Assembly (NCBI GenBank): GCA_038030265.1
Contig: CM075943.1
Location: forward strand, 4,340,001 to 4,404,000
Reading direction: 5' to 3'
DNA length: 64,000 nt
Origin: Corythucha ciliata
Lineage: Eukaryota > Arthropoda > Insecta > Hemiptera > Tingidae
Part shown: positions 1 to 9,700 of the stretch, in pieces
How the letters are laid out: each line of letters begins with the position of its first letter
How positions within the stretch are numbered: the first letter of the stretch is position 1
Translations under genes and position numbers: made by a program
Notes under the pieces: generated by a model
Seen by the model: the letters and a program-made list of their open reading frames with translations, nothing else
Database searches by the model: none
Told to the model about the DNA's origin: nothing

Positions 1-190
1 ATTGTAAAACAGGGCAATTCCGGGTATTTTATAATTGTAATTATTTTGCAGTGTAACCCATTTATCAGTAGTTTTTCCAAGTTTTTGCACTGAAAAAAGG
101 GATTTCAATTCGAGTTCGAACCATCAGTGATATCATTTTTCACCCAGTTATTTACCTTCAACCCGGCCACTAAGCGTTGGTGGCTTAGGC
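1..190. other. No gene seen
   Basis: AT-rich flank left of the MITE-like element. I see no coding exon, RNA gene or array here. Confidence 0.4.
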
Positions 191-479
191 AGTTATTGCA
201 TAACCGTCTCTCGGTTACCGTTAACAGTTATGTGACGTCACATAAGCGTAGCTGTTTGTATCAGTGGAAAAATAGATATTGCAAATAACAGTTGCGCTAG
301 AATATGAACATGTGGTAGGGCTTAGATGCACTTAATTGCTTCAAATAAATTAATAAAACACCTCCTCATACTGGTCTTTAAACGTTTATGATTAACGCTT
401 AAACTCAAATTTTGAATTTACGCTTACCATGACGTCACATAACCGTTAACGTTAACCGTCAGACGGTTATGCAATAACT
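191..479. mobile_element. MITE-like element with 50-bp inverted termini
   Basis: Positions 191-240 and the reverse complement of 430-479 are both 50 nt and match at 46 positions. Both begin AGTTATTGCATAACCGTC and end TGACGTCA, and the similarity runs a further 10 nt inward with one gap. The 189-bp interior has no ORF. Size and structure fit a non-autonomous DNA transposon. No target-site duplication was recognised, so the superfamily is open. Confidence 0.6.
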
Positions 480-496
480 CCCTATTAACGTCAATG

Positions 497-1785
497 CTTT
501 TTTTTTTTTTTTTTTTTGAGGGCTTGGACAGTCTCCCGACTCCGAAGGTGCCAAAAGCCTTTCGTCCCATACACCATACGCACTTGGGGCCCGGACTCGG
601 GAGAGCCAAGTACGGCTCCTCAAACCTATTTATCCTTTCCAGCAATCTCAGGAGACGGGTCCCATTCTCCTTTGTGTCGCTGGGGAAGGATATCCTATCG
701 TCACCAAAAATAGTGTATCTGGCCGCCGCGTAGCCGTCACACTCTCATATGACGTGCTCCGCGGTTTCCTCAGCCTCCCCACATCTATCGCAGTCGGGCT
801 CCCCTACTGCCTCCATGATGGACAGGTGCCTGTAAAGGGCGTAATGTCCTGTATACATCCCTAATATCCGCCTAAGCTTTACCCGTTTTAGTCCCAGCAA
901 CCATGCCGAAGCTTCCTGGTCTTCCTCATTGAATCCCAGTTTTGCTTGCCGGCACACGGGTTCAGTCCACCATCTCCTCAGAGCATGGTCACAGGCCCAG
1001 GCCCTTATCTCCCTCAAGACCACCCTTCGGACAATGCCCACCGATGGTTCAGGCCCTATTACCGGTTGGTCCGCGCCACTCTTGGCCAGCTCGTCTGCTT
1101 TTTAATTTCCCTGCCATCCTCTATGACCCGGGGATCCAACCCAACGTTAGGGAGTTCCCTTCGCCTTGGTGGTCCCGTATCCCTATTCTGCAACTCGCTA
1201 CGGCCGCTGAGTCCATCACGGGTTTGGTGATCACCCCCAGCGCCGCCCTGCTGTCGGAGTAGATACCGATTGCCCTACCTGTCACTTTCCGCTTCAGTAG
1301 ATCCCGGGTACAAGCATCGATCGCTACCACCTCGGCCTGGAAAACTGTGGTGTGTCCCCCTAGCGGGACACCCCCAGCTCCGGCATGAAAATTCCAGCTC
1401 CGGTCGGCCCTTCCTGACCCTTCTTGGAGCCATCCGTGTAACACACCAGCTCCCGTTGCCGGGATTCCCAACCATCTTCTCTCACAATGACTCTCTGTTT
1501 GATTTTGGTCGAGAAGTTGTTCCTTTTAACCACGTAATCCGGCCTAAATGCCGACGGGAATACTCTATTTAGTTCCCCTTCCCAGTCCCATTGGCCCTGC
1601 CTGGCCCACTTTAGGCCCACTTCTAGTGCCCGACCCCTGACTTCAATGTCCAGGGGCTTCCGGCCTAGTAATCTTTCCATGGCCCTCGTAGGGGTTGTCC
1701 AGAATGGCCCCAAAATCGCCAGGCAAGCAAGCCTTTGTATTTTTGTGAGCATATCCGTCCCGAAGATGGGAAAGAACCCCAAAAT
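497..1785 (-). pseudogene. 3' part of a non-LTR retrotransposon (RT end, RNase H, Cys-rich tail), frameshifted
   Basis: Read on the minus strand, this is the distal part of a pol ORF. It starts at the RT thumb (near 1782, TPTRAMERLLGRKPLDIEVR). An RNase H domain follows, with CYTDGSKKGQ, the FQAEVVAIDACT glutamate segment, IGIYSDSRAALG and a degraded WIPGHRG / KADELAKSG end. A C-terminal CDRCGEAEETAEHV motif closes it. The frame shifts once near 1370, inside RNase H, and again near 1110, where an in-frame stop also lies, so the copy is dead. The T tract at 497-518 is the 3' poly(A) tail. RNase H after RT fits the I/Jockey-like groups. The copy is truncated at its 5' end near 1785, where short-repeat array begins. 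No target duplication was found. Confidence 0.8.
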
Positions 1786-1789
1786 CGCG

Positions 1790-2420
1790 GATAAAGTTTG
1801 AAAAACTGTAATTCGCGTTTAGAATTACGAATCTCGCTAATTCACGGATAAAATAGTGAAAATGACGATCATTCACCAATGGTTTTGAGCAAAAGCGCTA
1901 ATTCGCGCCTGAAATTACGGAAACATGAATTCTCGGCTTATTCAAAACGCAAGTTCGCGGCTCAATCTGAAAAAAATGCTAATTCATTTCTCAAAGTGCA
2001 AAAAAACGCTAATTTGCGAGGAACATTAGGAAAAAACTGCTAATTCACGGATAAAATTAGGGAAATCACTCTTTGGCGGCTAAAATCACGTATTCACAGC
2101 TAAAGTAGAGAATAAAGTGAAAAAGAAAACAGAAAAAAAAAGCGCAACTTTAACTCCGAAGAAACGCTAATCCATAGCTACAAGCGAAAAAAATCGCTAA
2201 TTCACCGCTAAAAGAAAGAAAAGTTGCTAATTCATGGATGAAATTGAGAACAACCGCTAATTAGCGGTTGAAATCAGGAGAAACACGAATTCACTGCAAA
2301 ATTGAGATACATCGCTTGCTCACGGCTAAAATGGTGAAAATTTGCTAAAATGACAAGAAAATCGGTAAATCGCGGCTTCAATGGAGAAAAATAGCTAATT
2401 CATCGATAAAATTGGTTGGC
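1790..2420 (+). repeat. Short-repeat array, forward orientation
   Basis: Degenerate tandem copies of a 30-35-bp unit with core GCTAATTCGCGGCTAAAATT then GAGAAAA. Examples are near 1893 (GCTAATTCGCG), 2038 and 2250. Copies differ from one another by substitutions and small indels. No ORF here looks coding. Confidence 0.8.
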
Positions 2421-2559
2421 TGAAAAACACACCGACGTAAAATTGCCACTATGCACCGACAATCAGCTATTTTTTTCTAAATTATGGACTGAAATTTGCA
2501 TCGAAAAACCTGGAATGAGCGTTTTTTTTTTGTTTTTTTTGGTTTTTTTTTTTTTTTTT

Positions 2560-2935
2560 CAGTTTTAGTCCCGAATATGTGAACTTTTTGACATTTTCAA
2601 ATTGTTTTCCGCCTACTCGCCCCAGCATCGACACATTAGACCGCCCTCTCAATTTTATCTGCTTACGGACCTAAAGATACTTGGGGATCAGCGTATATTT
2701 TCTCTGTTTTAGCCGCAAATTCACTTCCGGAAGGCGCGAATTTTCTCAATTTTAGCCATCAGAATTGCGCTTTCGTGGGCTCGATTGAATATTTAGCCAC
2801 ACTGTTTGCCGATCACGAGTAACGTTCTATTCTCCAAGTCGGATGGACTGAAAATCTTCGAAAGAAGCCAAATCCATGTCTAATCGTATACCAAAACTTT
2901 TTCCTATAAATCCTAATTTTTCCATATTTAAGCTT
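2560..2935 (-). repeat. Short-repeat block, reverse orientation, with a segment duplicated at 59.75 kb
   Basis: The same family in the opposite orientation (TTTTCTCAATTTTAGCC). About 2610-2845 is a long diverged copy of 59760-59975, including shared non-core words such as GCCTACTCGCCCC and CTGTTTGCCGATCAC. A longer element has therefore been copied, not only the short unit. Confidence 0.7.
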
Positions 2936-3003
2936 TTCGGGGGCCCCTTCTGATAAGGTGGCCCGTGGCGGTCCGCCCCTCACCACTATCTCGCTACGCT
3001 ACT
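2930..3003. repeat. GC-rich cap B at an array edge
   Basis: Reads TTTAAGCTTTTCGGGGGCCCC, then a GGCGGTCCGCCCC palindromic core and CTACGCTACTGG. A close relative stands at 21822-21892, also directly after a reverse-orientation array. Both sit where an AT-rich array stops. Confidence 0.6.
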
Positions 3004-3037
3004 GGTTTCACAACCTATAGAACACCAATCCGAGGTC

Positions 3038-3057
3038 ATTGCGCCACGGAGACGCCT
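3038..3057 (-). repeat. Inverted 20-bp copy of the tRNA 5' segment
   Basis: ATTGCGCCACGGAGACGCCT is the exact reverse complement of 3115-3134, which covers the 5' acceptor strand and the start of the D arm of the downstream tRNA-like gene. The copies are separated by 57 nt, so a transcript through both could form a 20-bp stem competing with the tRNA fold. Confidence 0.8.
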
Positions 3058-3118
3058 GGACAATGGACCTGGGTGGGGTTCGGCTTAGCTTATCCCTCGG
3101 AGTACGACTCCCAAAGGC

Positions 3119-3193
3119 GTCTCCGTGGCGCAATTGGCAGCGTGCTGGACTGGTAATCCAGAGGTTGCGGGTTCAAATCCCGCCGGGGAGCCA
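3119..3193 (+). tRNA. tRNA-like gene, anticodon GGT (tRNA-Thr by anticodon)
   Basis: Folds as a cloverleaf. Acceptor 5' strand 3119-3125. D stem 3128-3131 with 3140-3143. Anticodon stem 3145-3149 with 3157-3161, and loop CTGGTAA at 3150-3156 giving anticodon GGT at 3152-3154. T stem 3167-3171 with 3179-3183. Acceptor 3' strand 3184-3190, followed by CCA at 3191-3193. Internal promoters are perfect: box A TGGCGCAATTGG (3126-3137) and box B GGTTCAAATCC (3170-3180). There is no intron. Oddities: the first acceptor pair is G:G, one pair is G-U, the usual discriminator base before CCA is missing, and Thr-GGT is rare in animal nuclei. The 5' half resembles the familiar Asn-type tRNA. It could be a variant tRNA, a pseudogene or a SINE head. 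Confidence 0.65.
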
Positions 3194-3199
3194 TTTTTT
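3194..3199 (+). terminator. Pol III T-run terminator
   Basis: Six T directly after the tRNA-like CCA end, as expected for RNA polymerase III termination. Confidence 0.65.
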
Positions 3200-3725
3200 C
3201 TCGAATCGTGTTGGGCTATGCCCTTCCATCGTCGTCCGGATAGTATCAGTCTAATTAATTTACTAATACAGATTACGTTTCTGAAAAAAGCACAACATTT
3301 TCGGTCGAGAAATGCTGTTGTAACTTGCGTGATCTCATGTTTTAGTATTTTCTTTTATTTATTGTAAAATTGTTAATTTGATTTTCACCGTTTCTTTCAA
3401 ACTCGAATTTTCGTCAGTCATCGGTGCTCAAGAGATGGTTAAATTATTGGGAAAACACGTGAGTGTTGTAAGGAACGAAATCCGCGCTTTTTCGCTGAGA
3501 TATATCACAGTAAAAGTTTATAAATTCAAATTGAGCCATAATTTCACCGAACATAAAAAGTAAAAACAGCTTTTGGCACTATAACTTTGAATAATGATCA
3601 CGTTAAACAAAATACCTGCCTCAAGGAGAAGATGGCATCTCTGCGTTTGTCACAACAATTAGGAAATACTTATACATCATTGATTCGAAATAGTTGAAGG
3701 AAACTTTCGCGGAGAAAACAGAGAA
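3200..3725. other. No gene seen
   Basis: AT-rich sequence between the tRNA-like gene and the next array. Its short open frames show no recognisable domain. Confidence 0.4.
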
Positions 3726-3729
3726 AATA

Positions 3730-4640
3730 CGTTAACGCCACGGGTTTATAGGCGAAAAATAAAAAATAGCGAAAAAGCGCATATTCGCAGAAAAAAATGA
3801 GTAAAAATTACTAATTCGTGGCAAAAAATTGAGAAAAACACTAATTTGCGGCGATTATTGAGAAAAAACGCCAATTCGTGGCTATAAAATTGAGAAAAAG
3901 CTGCAATCCACACTCAGCCGGATCACCAAATATTGAAAAAAACAGTAATTCGTGGATTCTCGAGGCAATATCAATGCTGAAATTAAGAAAAAAAACACTA
4001 ATTCATAAGAATAAAAGTAAAAAAATCTCTATAATTCACGCTTAAAATTAATATATAGAGCTTGTACGATGTTCAAATTGTAAAAATTGCGCTAATTCGC
4101 GGATAAACTAGAGAGAAGTGGTGCTGCTAAAATTTTTTAAAAACGCAAATTCAAGGATAAATTTTTCCTTAATCGAGCATTGCTTCAATACGTGGCTACA
4201 GCTGCCAAACAGCGCGTATTAGATGCTGAAATGAAGACTGCCGCTAATTTGCGGATCAATTCGAGAAAATGCCTAATTTGTGGCGAAACTAGAGAAAAAC
4301 ATGGAAGTAAAAGCTCTAATGTGCTGTTAAAATTGAGAAAAACGCTAATTCACGGAAAAATGCTTACTAAAACATGCTTATTCACGACTAAAACTAAGGC
4401 AAATGCAGGTTCCCGCCCAAAATTGTGATAAAGGGCAATAATGCGTTAACGGAGTGCTAAAGAAAGAATTCGAGGCTAAAATTGAAGAAAAATTCGCAGC
4501 TAAACTTGAGAAAATGTGTTCATTCGCAGCAAAATTTGAGAAAATCGCTAATTTGTAAATCAATTTGGGAAAATCCGCGACTAAAATTATCAGTAATAGC
4601 GATAGTTCTCTATAAAATGGAGAGAAAAGAAACGCTTATC
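3730..4640 (+). repeat. Short-repeat array, forward orientation
   Basis: Degenerate units such as CTAATTCGTGGC, AAAATTGAGAAAAACGCTAA and GCTAATTTGCGG follow each other to the edge of the BEL/Pao fragment. Open frames here (for example near 4180-4428) only translate the repeat. Confidence 0.8.
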
Positions 4641-4699
4641 CATGACTTAGGCTGAGACGAAGTTGGCCAAGCCAGACAAGTCCCATTTGCGACCTTAAA

Positions 4700-5870
4700 A
4701 ACAACACTACGCGTTTCATGTTGCCAGCTCAGCCTCCGAAAGCTGTGTTGCGTGCAACTCGAACCATCCTTCGGTTTCCTGTAAGACTTTTCTGTCACTT
4801 AGCTTTCAAGAACGGTATTCCACCGTCAAAGAAAAGCGCCGTTGCGCTAATTGCTTGTCTTCAGGACACAGTTCCCGAACTTGTAAGGGGAAATCAGGAT
4901 GCAAGAAGACGACCAAAAGCATCATGAGCTTTTTTGTTTCAAAAGTGGTAATAATTCGGATAAAAACGCCAAAACCTCGAAGCTTGATTCCAGAAACAAG
5001 GAGGCTAACGACACCAACTCGGACTCAAACGTCATTGTCAGTTGTAGCACCAGCGCCCAGTTTTCAAACCGAAATTCCGTCCTTTTAGCTAGCGCCTTAG
5101 TTGCCATGAAAACAGGAGATGGATCCTGGGAAATTGTGAGGGGTCTAGTTGATTCAGGGAGTCAATGTTCTTTCATCACACAGTCATTGTGTTCAAAATT
5201 AAAATTGAAAATTTATTCGATCAGCGTACCCGTTAGTGGTATAGCGGAAACAGCAGTTGGTGAGGCGAATAGCGACGCCAATATCATTTCTAGGCCTGTA
5301 AGCCAAACTTGTCCGACGTTTACAACGCCTGCCCTGGTTATAGTGAAAATATCGGGCCGATTACCTTCGAAAACTTTGTCAACCCATTTGTGGACACATA
5401 TTAAAGGACTAACTCTAGCTGACCCAAAGTTTGGTTCCCCCCAGAAAGTAGATTTGCAGATTGGTGCTCACTTATTCGCTTCATTGCTTACCGGGAAGAA
5501 ACGAACAGGGCCGCGTGGTAGTCCAACGGCATTTGAGACTCTTCTTGGGTGGGTTTTGATGGTCCCTGTGGGAGATCCGCCTCAGTCAATTTCAACTTCA
5601 CCCCAGTTTTGTGGTCACTTATCGTTGGACTCTCCTTGCTCACTCGAGGAAATGGTCACTTCCTTTTGGCAGCTAGAAAAGGTCCCTTCCTCTGCTAGAA
5701 AAGATCCGAAGGACGCTTATTGTGAAAAATATTTTGTCGAAAATGTCAAACGTCTACCCGACGGTCATTATGAAGTGCCTTTACTTTTCTCTCCCCATGA
5801 ACCGGTTTTGGGAGATTCAAGAGAAGAGGTGTGTCATCGTTTGTTTCTTGTAAGGGATTTATTGGTTTTT
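4700..5870 (+). pseudogene. BEL/Pao retrotransposon fragment: gag end, protease, start of RT region
   Basis: One frame from about 4700 encodes a gag tail with two Cys/His clusters, CVACNSNHPSVSC and the CX2CX4HX4C knuckle CANCLSSGHSSRTC. A frameshift near 4905-4925 moves the next block (HHELFCF) into a second frame, which stays open to 5885. That frame has the BEL/Pao aspartic protease signature LVDSGSQCSFITQSLCSKLK. The linker LADPKFGSPQKVDLQIGAH and GRSP-like GPRGSPTAFETLLGWVL follow, then the conserved pre-RT segment FWQLEKVPSS and RLPDGHYEVPLLF. Homology stops near 5860, before the RT catalytic region. No LTR was found. It abuts an array on the left and an opposed env-like fragment on the right. 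Confidence 0.85.
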
Positions 5871-6475
5871 TCTTTATACAATTAAAATTGTTCTTTATAC
5901 AATTAAAAATGAGGTTTCGAAATTTAAGAAGGAAATAAATGAATACAATGCAAAGGGACGAAACATACATGGTGTAAATTATTGGTATGTGATCAATGGA
6001 GTCTGAATTTTCGAGTTCTTCTAATGGGTTCATTCGAATATTAATATAATGGACGTCTTCAAAAGTTAGGTTAGGTAGTTTTGATGCAATTAATGATTTT
6101 AATTCTAAGTGAAGAGTTTCAACATATTGATAAATTATCTTACTAGCGTCGTTCAGTTCTTCGCCACGTTCTACATTTAAAAGTGTAGTTTTCTTGAGAT
6201 TTATCGTAAAGTTAGTAACGTTATTATGAGCAATCAATGTAGGAATATCATAGGTAAGGTATTGGTTAATTATCGGCACATATTTAACAAATGGTTTGGG
6301 TCTAGATATAGGATAAATTTTACATTTAAGGTTGGTATTACTTTTCATTAAATTGTCTATACAAGCGTTGTTTGTTTCTGAGATATTTGTGCAATAATAG
6401 TTTTCTAAAATCAGTTTACAATTTCTCGTGAGGAGTTTATCTGTCTTGACTATAAAAGGGGGATGGGCCATGATA
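5840..6475 (-). pseudogene. C-terminal part of an errantivirus-like env gene
   Basis: Minus-strand frame ending in a hydrophobic segment of about 20 residues (YTMYVSSLCIVFIYFLLK) and a short basic tail. This is the anchor layout of the transmembrane subunit of insect errantivirus envelope proteins. The frame continues beyond the inserted Ty3/Gypsy element at 6481-10931: the sequences flanking the 5-bp duplication join without a shift. Its last codons overlap the end of the plus-strand BEL/Pao homology, so the exact join between the two remnants (5830-5870) is ambiguous. No matching gag-pol was seen at higher coordinates, so this is a relic. Confidence 0.7.
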
Positions 6476-6480
6476 GTTTG

Positions 6481-6631
6481 TGTACTGTTCGAGGATGGCA
6501 ATTAGTGGTAAATAATTACACCCACGGTGAACCAATATCTTAATGCTGTTTTATTGTCTTTCCCTCTCAATGCCCTGCTATCTCCTAAATCTCCTCACTC
6601 CTCCTAGACCCTCCAGCATAGGGATAACACA
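6481..6631 (-). repeat. 3' LTR of the Mag-like element
   Basis: The 151-bp copy begins TGTACTGTTCGAGG on the plus strand and ends GGGATAACACA. On the element's own strand it contains AATAAA (GACAATAAAACAGC). It is very short for a Ty3/Gypsy LTR. Confidence 0.95.
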
Positions 6632-6634
6632 TGC

Positions 6635-6681
<47 letters not shown>

Positions 6682-6791
6682 ATAAAAAATATAAATAAGC
6701 GTACAATAGTGCAACAAGAGTTATACAAATTCAAAACCATGAACAGATAAAATGTTAAGAAACATAATATAGTTGGTACTTTTTTTTTTTT

Positions 6792-9700
6792 TTACAAGAG
6801 TGTGGTTCGATTAGACGCTAGGACTAAGAAGGATCGCTTCCTTCTATAATTTGTACCGTCAATATCTACCATGTATGATCGTGGTTCTCTTAACTTTTGT
6901 TTCACTTTTCCATATTTACATAGATCTTTGACCCACACCACCTGGCCGACGTTCAATTCAGACAACGTCTGTGTTTTATGACGAGTGTTATAATAGAGAG
7001 CTTGTTTTTCTTTGTTTTTCATTTTATCTTCCATTATTTTCTGTAAATCAAGGGAGAGTGGTGAGAGTTCTGAAGGAAGGATAGGGACGTTTGTGCGGAG
7101 TTTACGATTCATAAGGAGCTCAGAGGGGCTTAGTCCATTTTCGAGAGGGGATGCTCTGTAGGCCATTAGGGCCAAGTGAATATCTTTTTTTTTTTGTAAA
7201 AGACTTTTTGCCGTTTTTACAGCTGCTTCCGCGCATCCATTTGACCTCGGGTAGTAAGGAGAACTGGTGATAAGCTGGAAATTATATTCTTTCGAAAACC
7301 GGGAAAAAGCGGAAGATGTGAACTGGGAACCATTATCCGCGCGAACAACTTCCGGGATACCGTATCTGGCGAAAACTTTCTTACATTCCTCAATTACAGT
7401 AGCGTCAGTCAAATTTGTTAGTGGAGCAATTTCAAAAAATCGGGAAAAATAATCCGTTATGACGATGTACCATTTTTTTTCTTTAAACAGATCAATCCCC
7501 ACTCTCTGCCAGGGACGACTGGGCGGTGTTTCGACGAAAAACGGCTCAGTGCTTGTAGGCCTACTTTCTATGCATTGAGGGCAATTTGTAATCAACTTGT
7601 ATAGTTCCTGAGAAAGACCTGGCCACCAGACTGTTGTCCTAGCGCGAGCCCGGCATTTAACTATGCCAAGATGACCAGTATGCAATAAATTTAAACATTC
7701 ACGCTGAAGAGCAGAGGGAATGACCAAACGCTTTTGATACAGGAGGAAGTCTTCATTGAGAGAAATATCCTGACGGTACTGGTAGAAAGGAATTAGAAAG
7801 GGAGGAATTGAATGTTTTTGAGGCCACCCTTCAGAAGAAAATTTTTTTAAATACGTGCAAATGTTATCGTTATTTTGTTCGTCTTTAATTCGATCTAAGA
7901 ACTGGTCTTTTACGGGAAAATTCTGAACAACCATTTTTACGAAGAGATCTACTTCCTCAGACAACTGGAAATTATTTAATTCGTCATCTTTGATCGGGTT
8001 TCGTGAGAGACTATCAGCCACTACCAATTGTTTTCCCGGAGTGTACTTCATGGTATAGGTATACCTCATTAGACGCATCCTTATGCGTTGAAGACGAGGG
8101 GTGAGGTCTTCGAGGGGTTTAGTGTCTAGAACCTGCAATAACGGTTTGTGGTCAGTTTCAAATTCCACTAATACCCCAGTGATGTAATTTTTGAATTTAT
8201 CAGCCGCCCATGCTAACGCAAGCGCTTCTTTCTCTATTTGAGAATACCGTTTTTCTGAGCTTGAGAGAAGACGGGAAGCGTAACTGACAATTTCTGGTTC
8301 CGGTTCGGAAGCTGATTGTTGCTTCAAGCAGGCGCCTAATCCATACGCTGAAGCATCGGCACTAACAATAATTATTTTCGACGGATTGTAAAATGGAAGA
8401 ACCGGAGGGGTAGTTAATCGAGCCTTGATAGTGGAGAATGCTGTTTTCTGAGGTTCATCCCTCACAAAAGAGACGTTAGACTTTAATAAAGCATTAAGGG
8501 GCTCAAGAATGGATGCTCTGCCAGGGATAAATGAAGCTGAAAAATTGACTAGGCCGAGAAACTGTTGTACCTCTTGCTTTGAGGAGGGGGATGGAAAATC
8601 GACTATGGAAGTAATACGGTCGGGATCAACAGATATTCCTTCCGCAGAAATTATATGCCCGAGATATGTCAATTTTTTTACGTCAAACAAACACTTTTCC
8701 CTGTTTAATGTGACACCTTCTGCAGAAAGCTTACTAAGAACAGTTCTTAGAATGCGATCATGCTCATCCTTAGTTGACGCAAAAATGAGGAGATCATCCA
8801 CATGAAACACAACTCCTTCGAGTCCGGTTAGCAGATCCGATATTTTGCTGGAAAAAAGTTCGGGAGCACAGGCTATTCCAAAAGGAACCCGGCGAAAGAA
8901 ATAGCGCCCGTGTGGAGTGATAAAAGTAGTCAAGGGCTGGCTTGACTCGTCTAATTTGAGCTGGTAAAATCCCGAATTAAAGTCCAGTTTAGAAAAGTAT
9001 TTGGCTCCAGCCAACTGAGCTAACGTGATTCCCACCCCATTTATGGGAAAATGTGGTCTTAGAACATGTTTATTCAATTGTGTGTAATCGCAGCACAGTC
9101 TTATCTTGCCACCTTTGGGTACTACGACTATTGGAGCTACCCAGGGAGTGGGATCTTGAACTTTTTTTATAATTTGTAGATTGAGCAAGCGGTCCAACTC
9201 TTCTTTAAGTTTTGGTAAAAGGGGTATAGGAACAGTTCTAGGAGCCTTGAGGGCAAATGGAGTAGCGTCCGGTTTCAAAATTATGGAAATTTCCCCTTTA
9301 AAATTTCCCAACGAGCCAAAAATCCCAGGAAACTCTTTTTCAATATTCAGCGAAGGTTTATATGGACAAACCGTTGAGGAAGAGGACAAACTTGTACTAT
9401 TGATTTTTAAAATGTTAAGTGACTGAATTTCAGGTCGGCCAAGTATTGGATTCAACAAGCCTTTGATCACAAAGAATTTTATGCGTTTGATCTCTGAATT
9501 AAGAACAACACTCAAATAAATATACCCTAAAATATTTAGAGGATTACCATCGGGGCCAAAAATTCTCTCCGTAGAGTGTCGAAGTTTACAATTTCGAACG
9601 AAATCTAGAGGGATGCAAGAAATATCTGCTCCGGAGTCAATTAGAAAGGAAACTGATTTGTTATGTAGTTCTAAGATTTTAAGAGGAACCATCCATTTGT

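Noticed and set aside
4180..4428. 82-codon open frame
   Set aside because: It only translates repeat units; the same happens at 17627-17893 and 19262-19468. No domain or codon pattern.
4922..5107. Minus-strand frame in the BEL/Pao region
   Set aside because: Antisense shadow; the plus strand has diagnostic protease and zinc-knuckle motifs.
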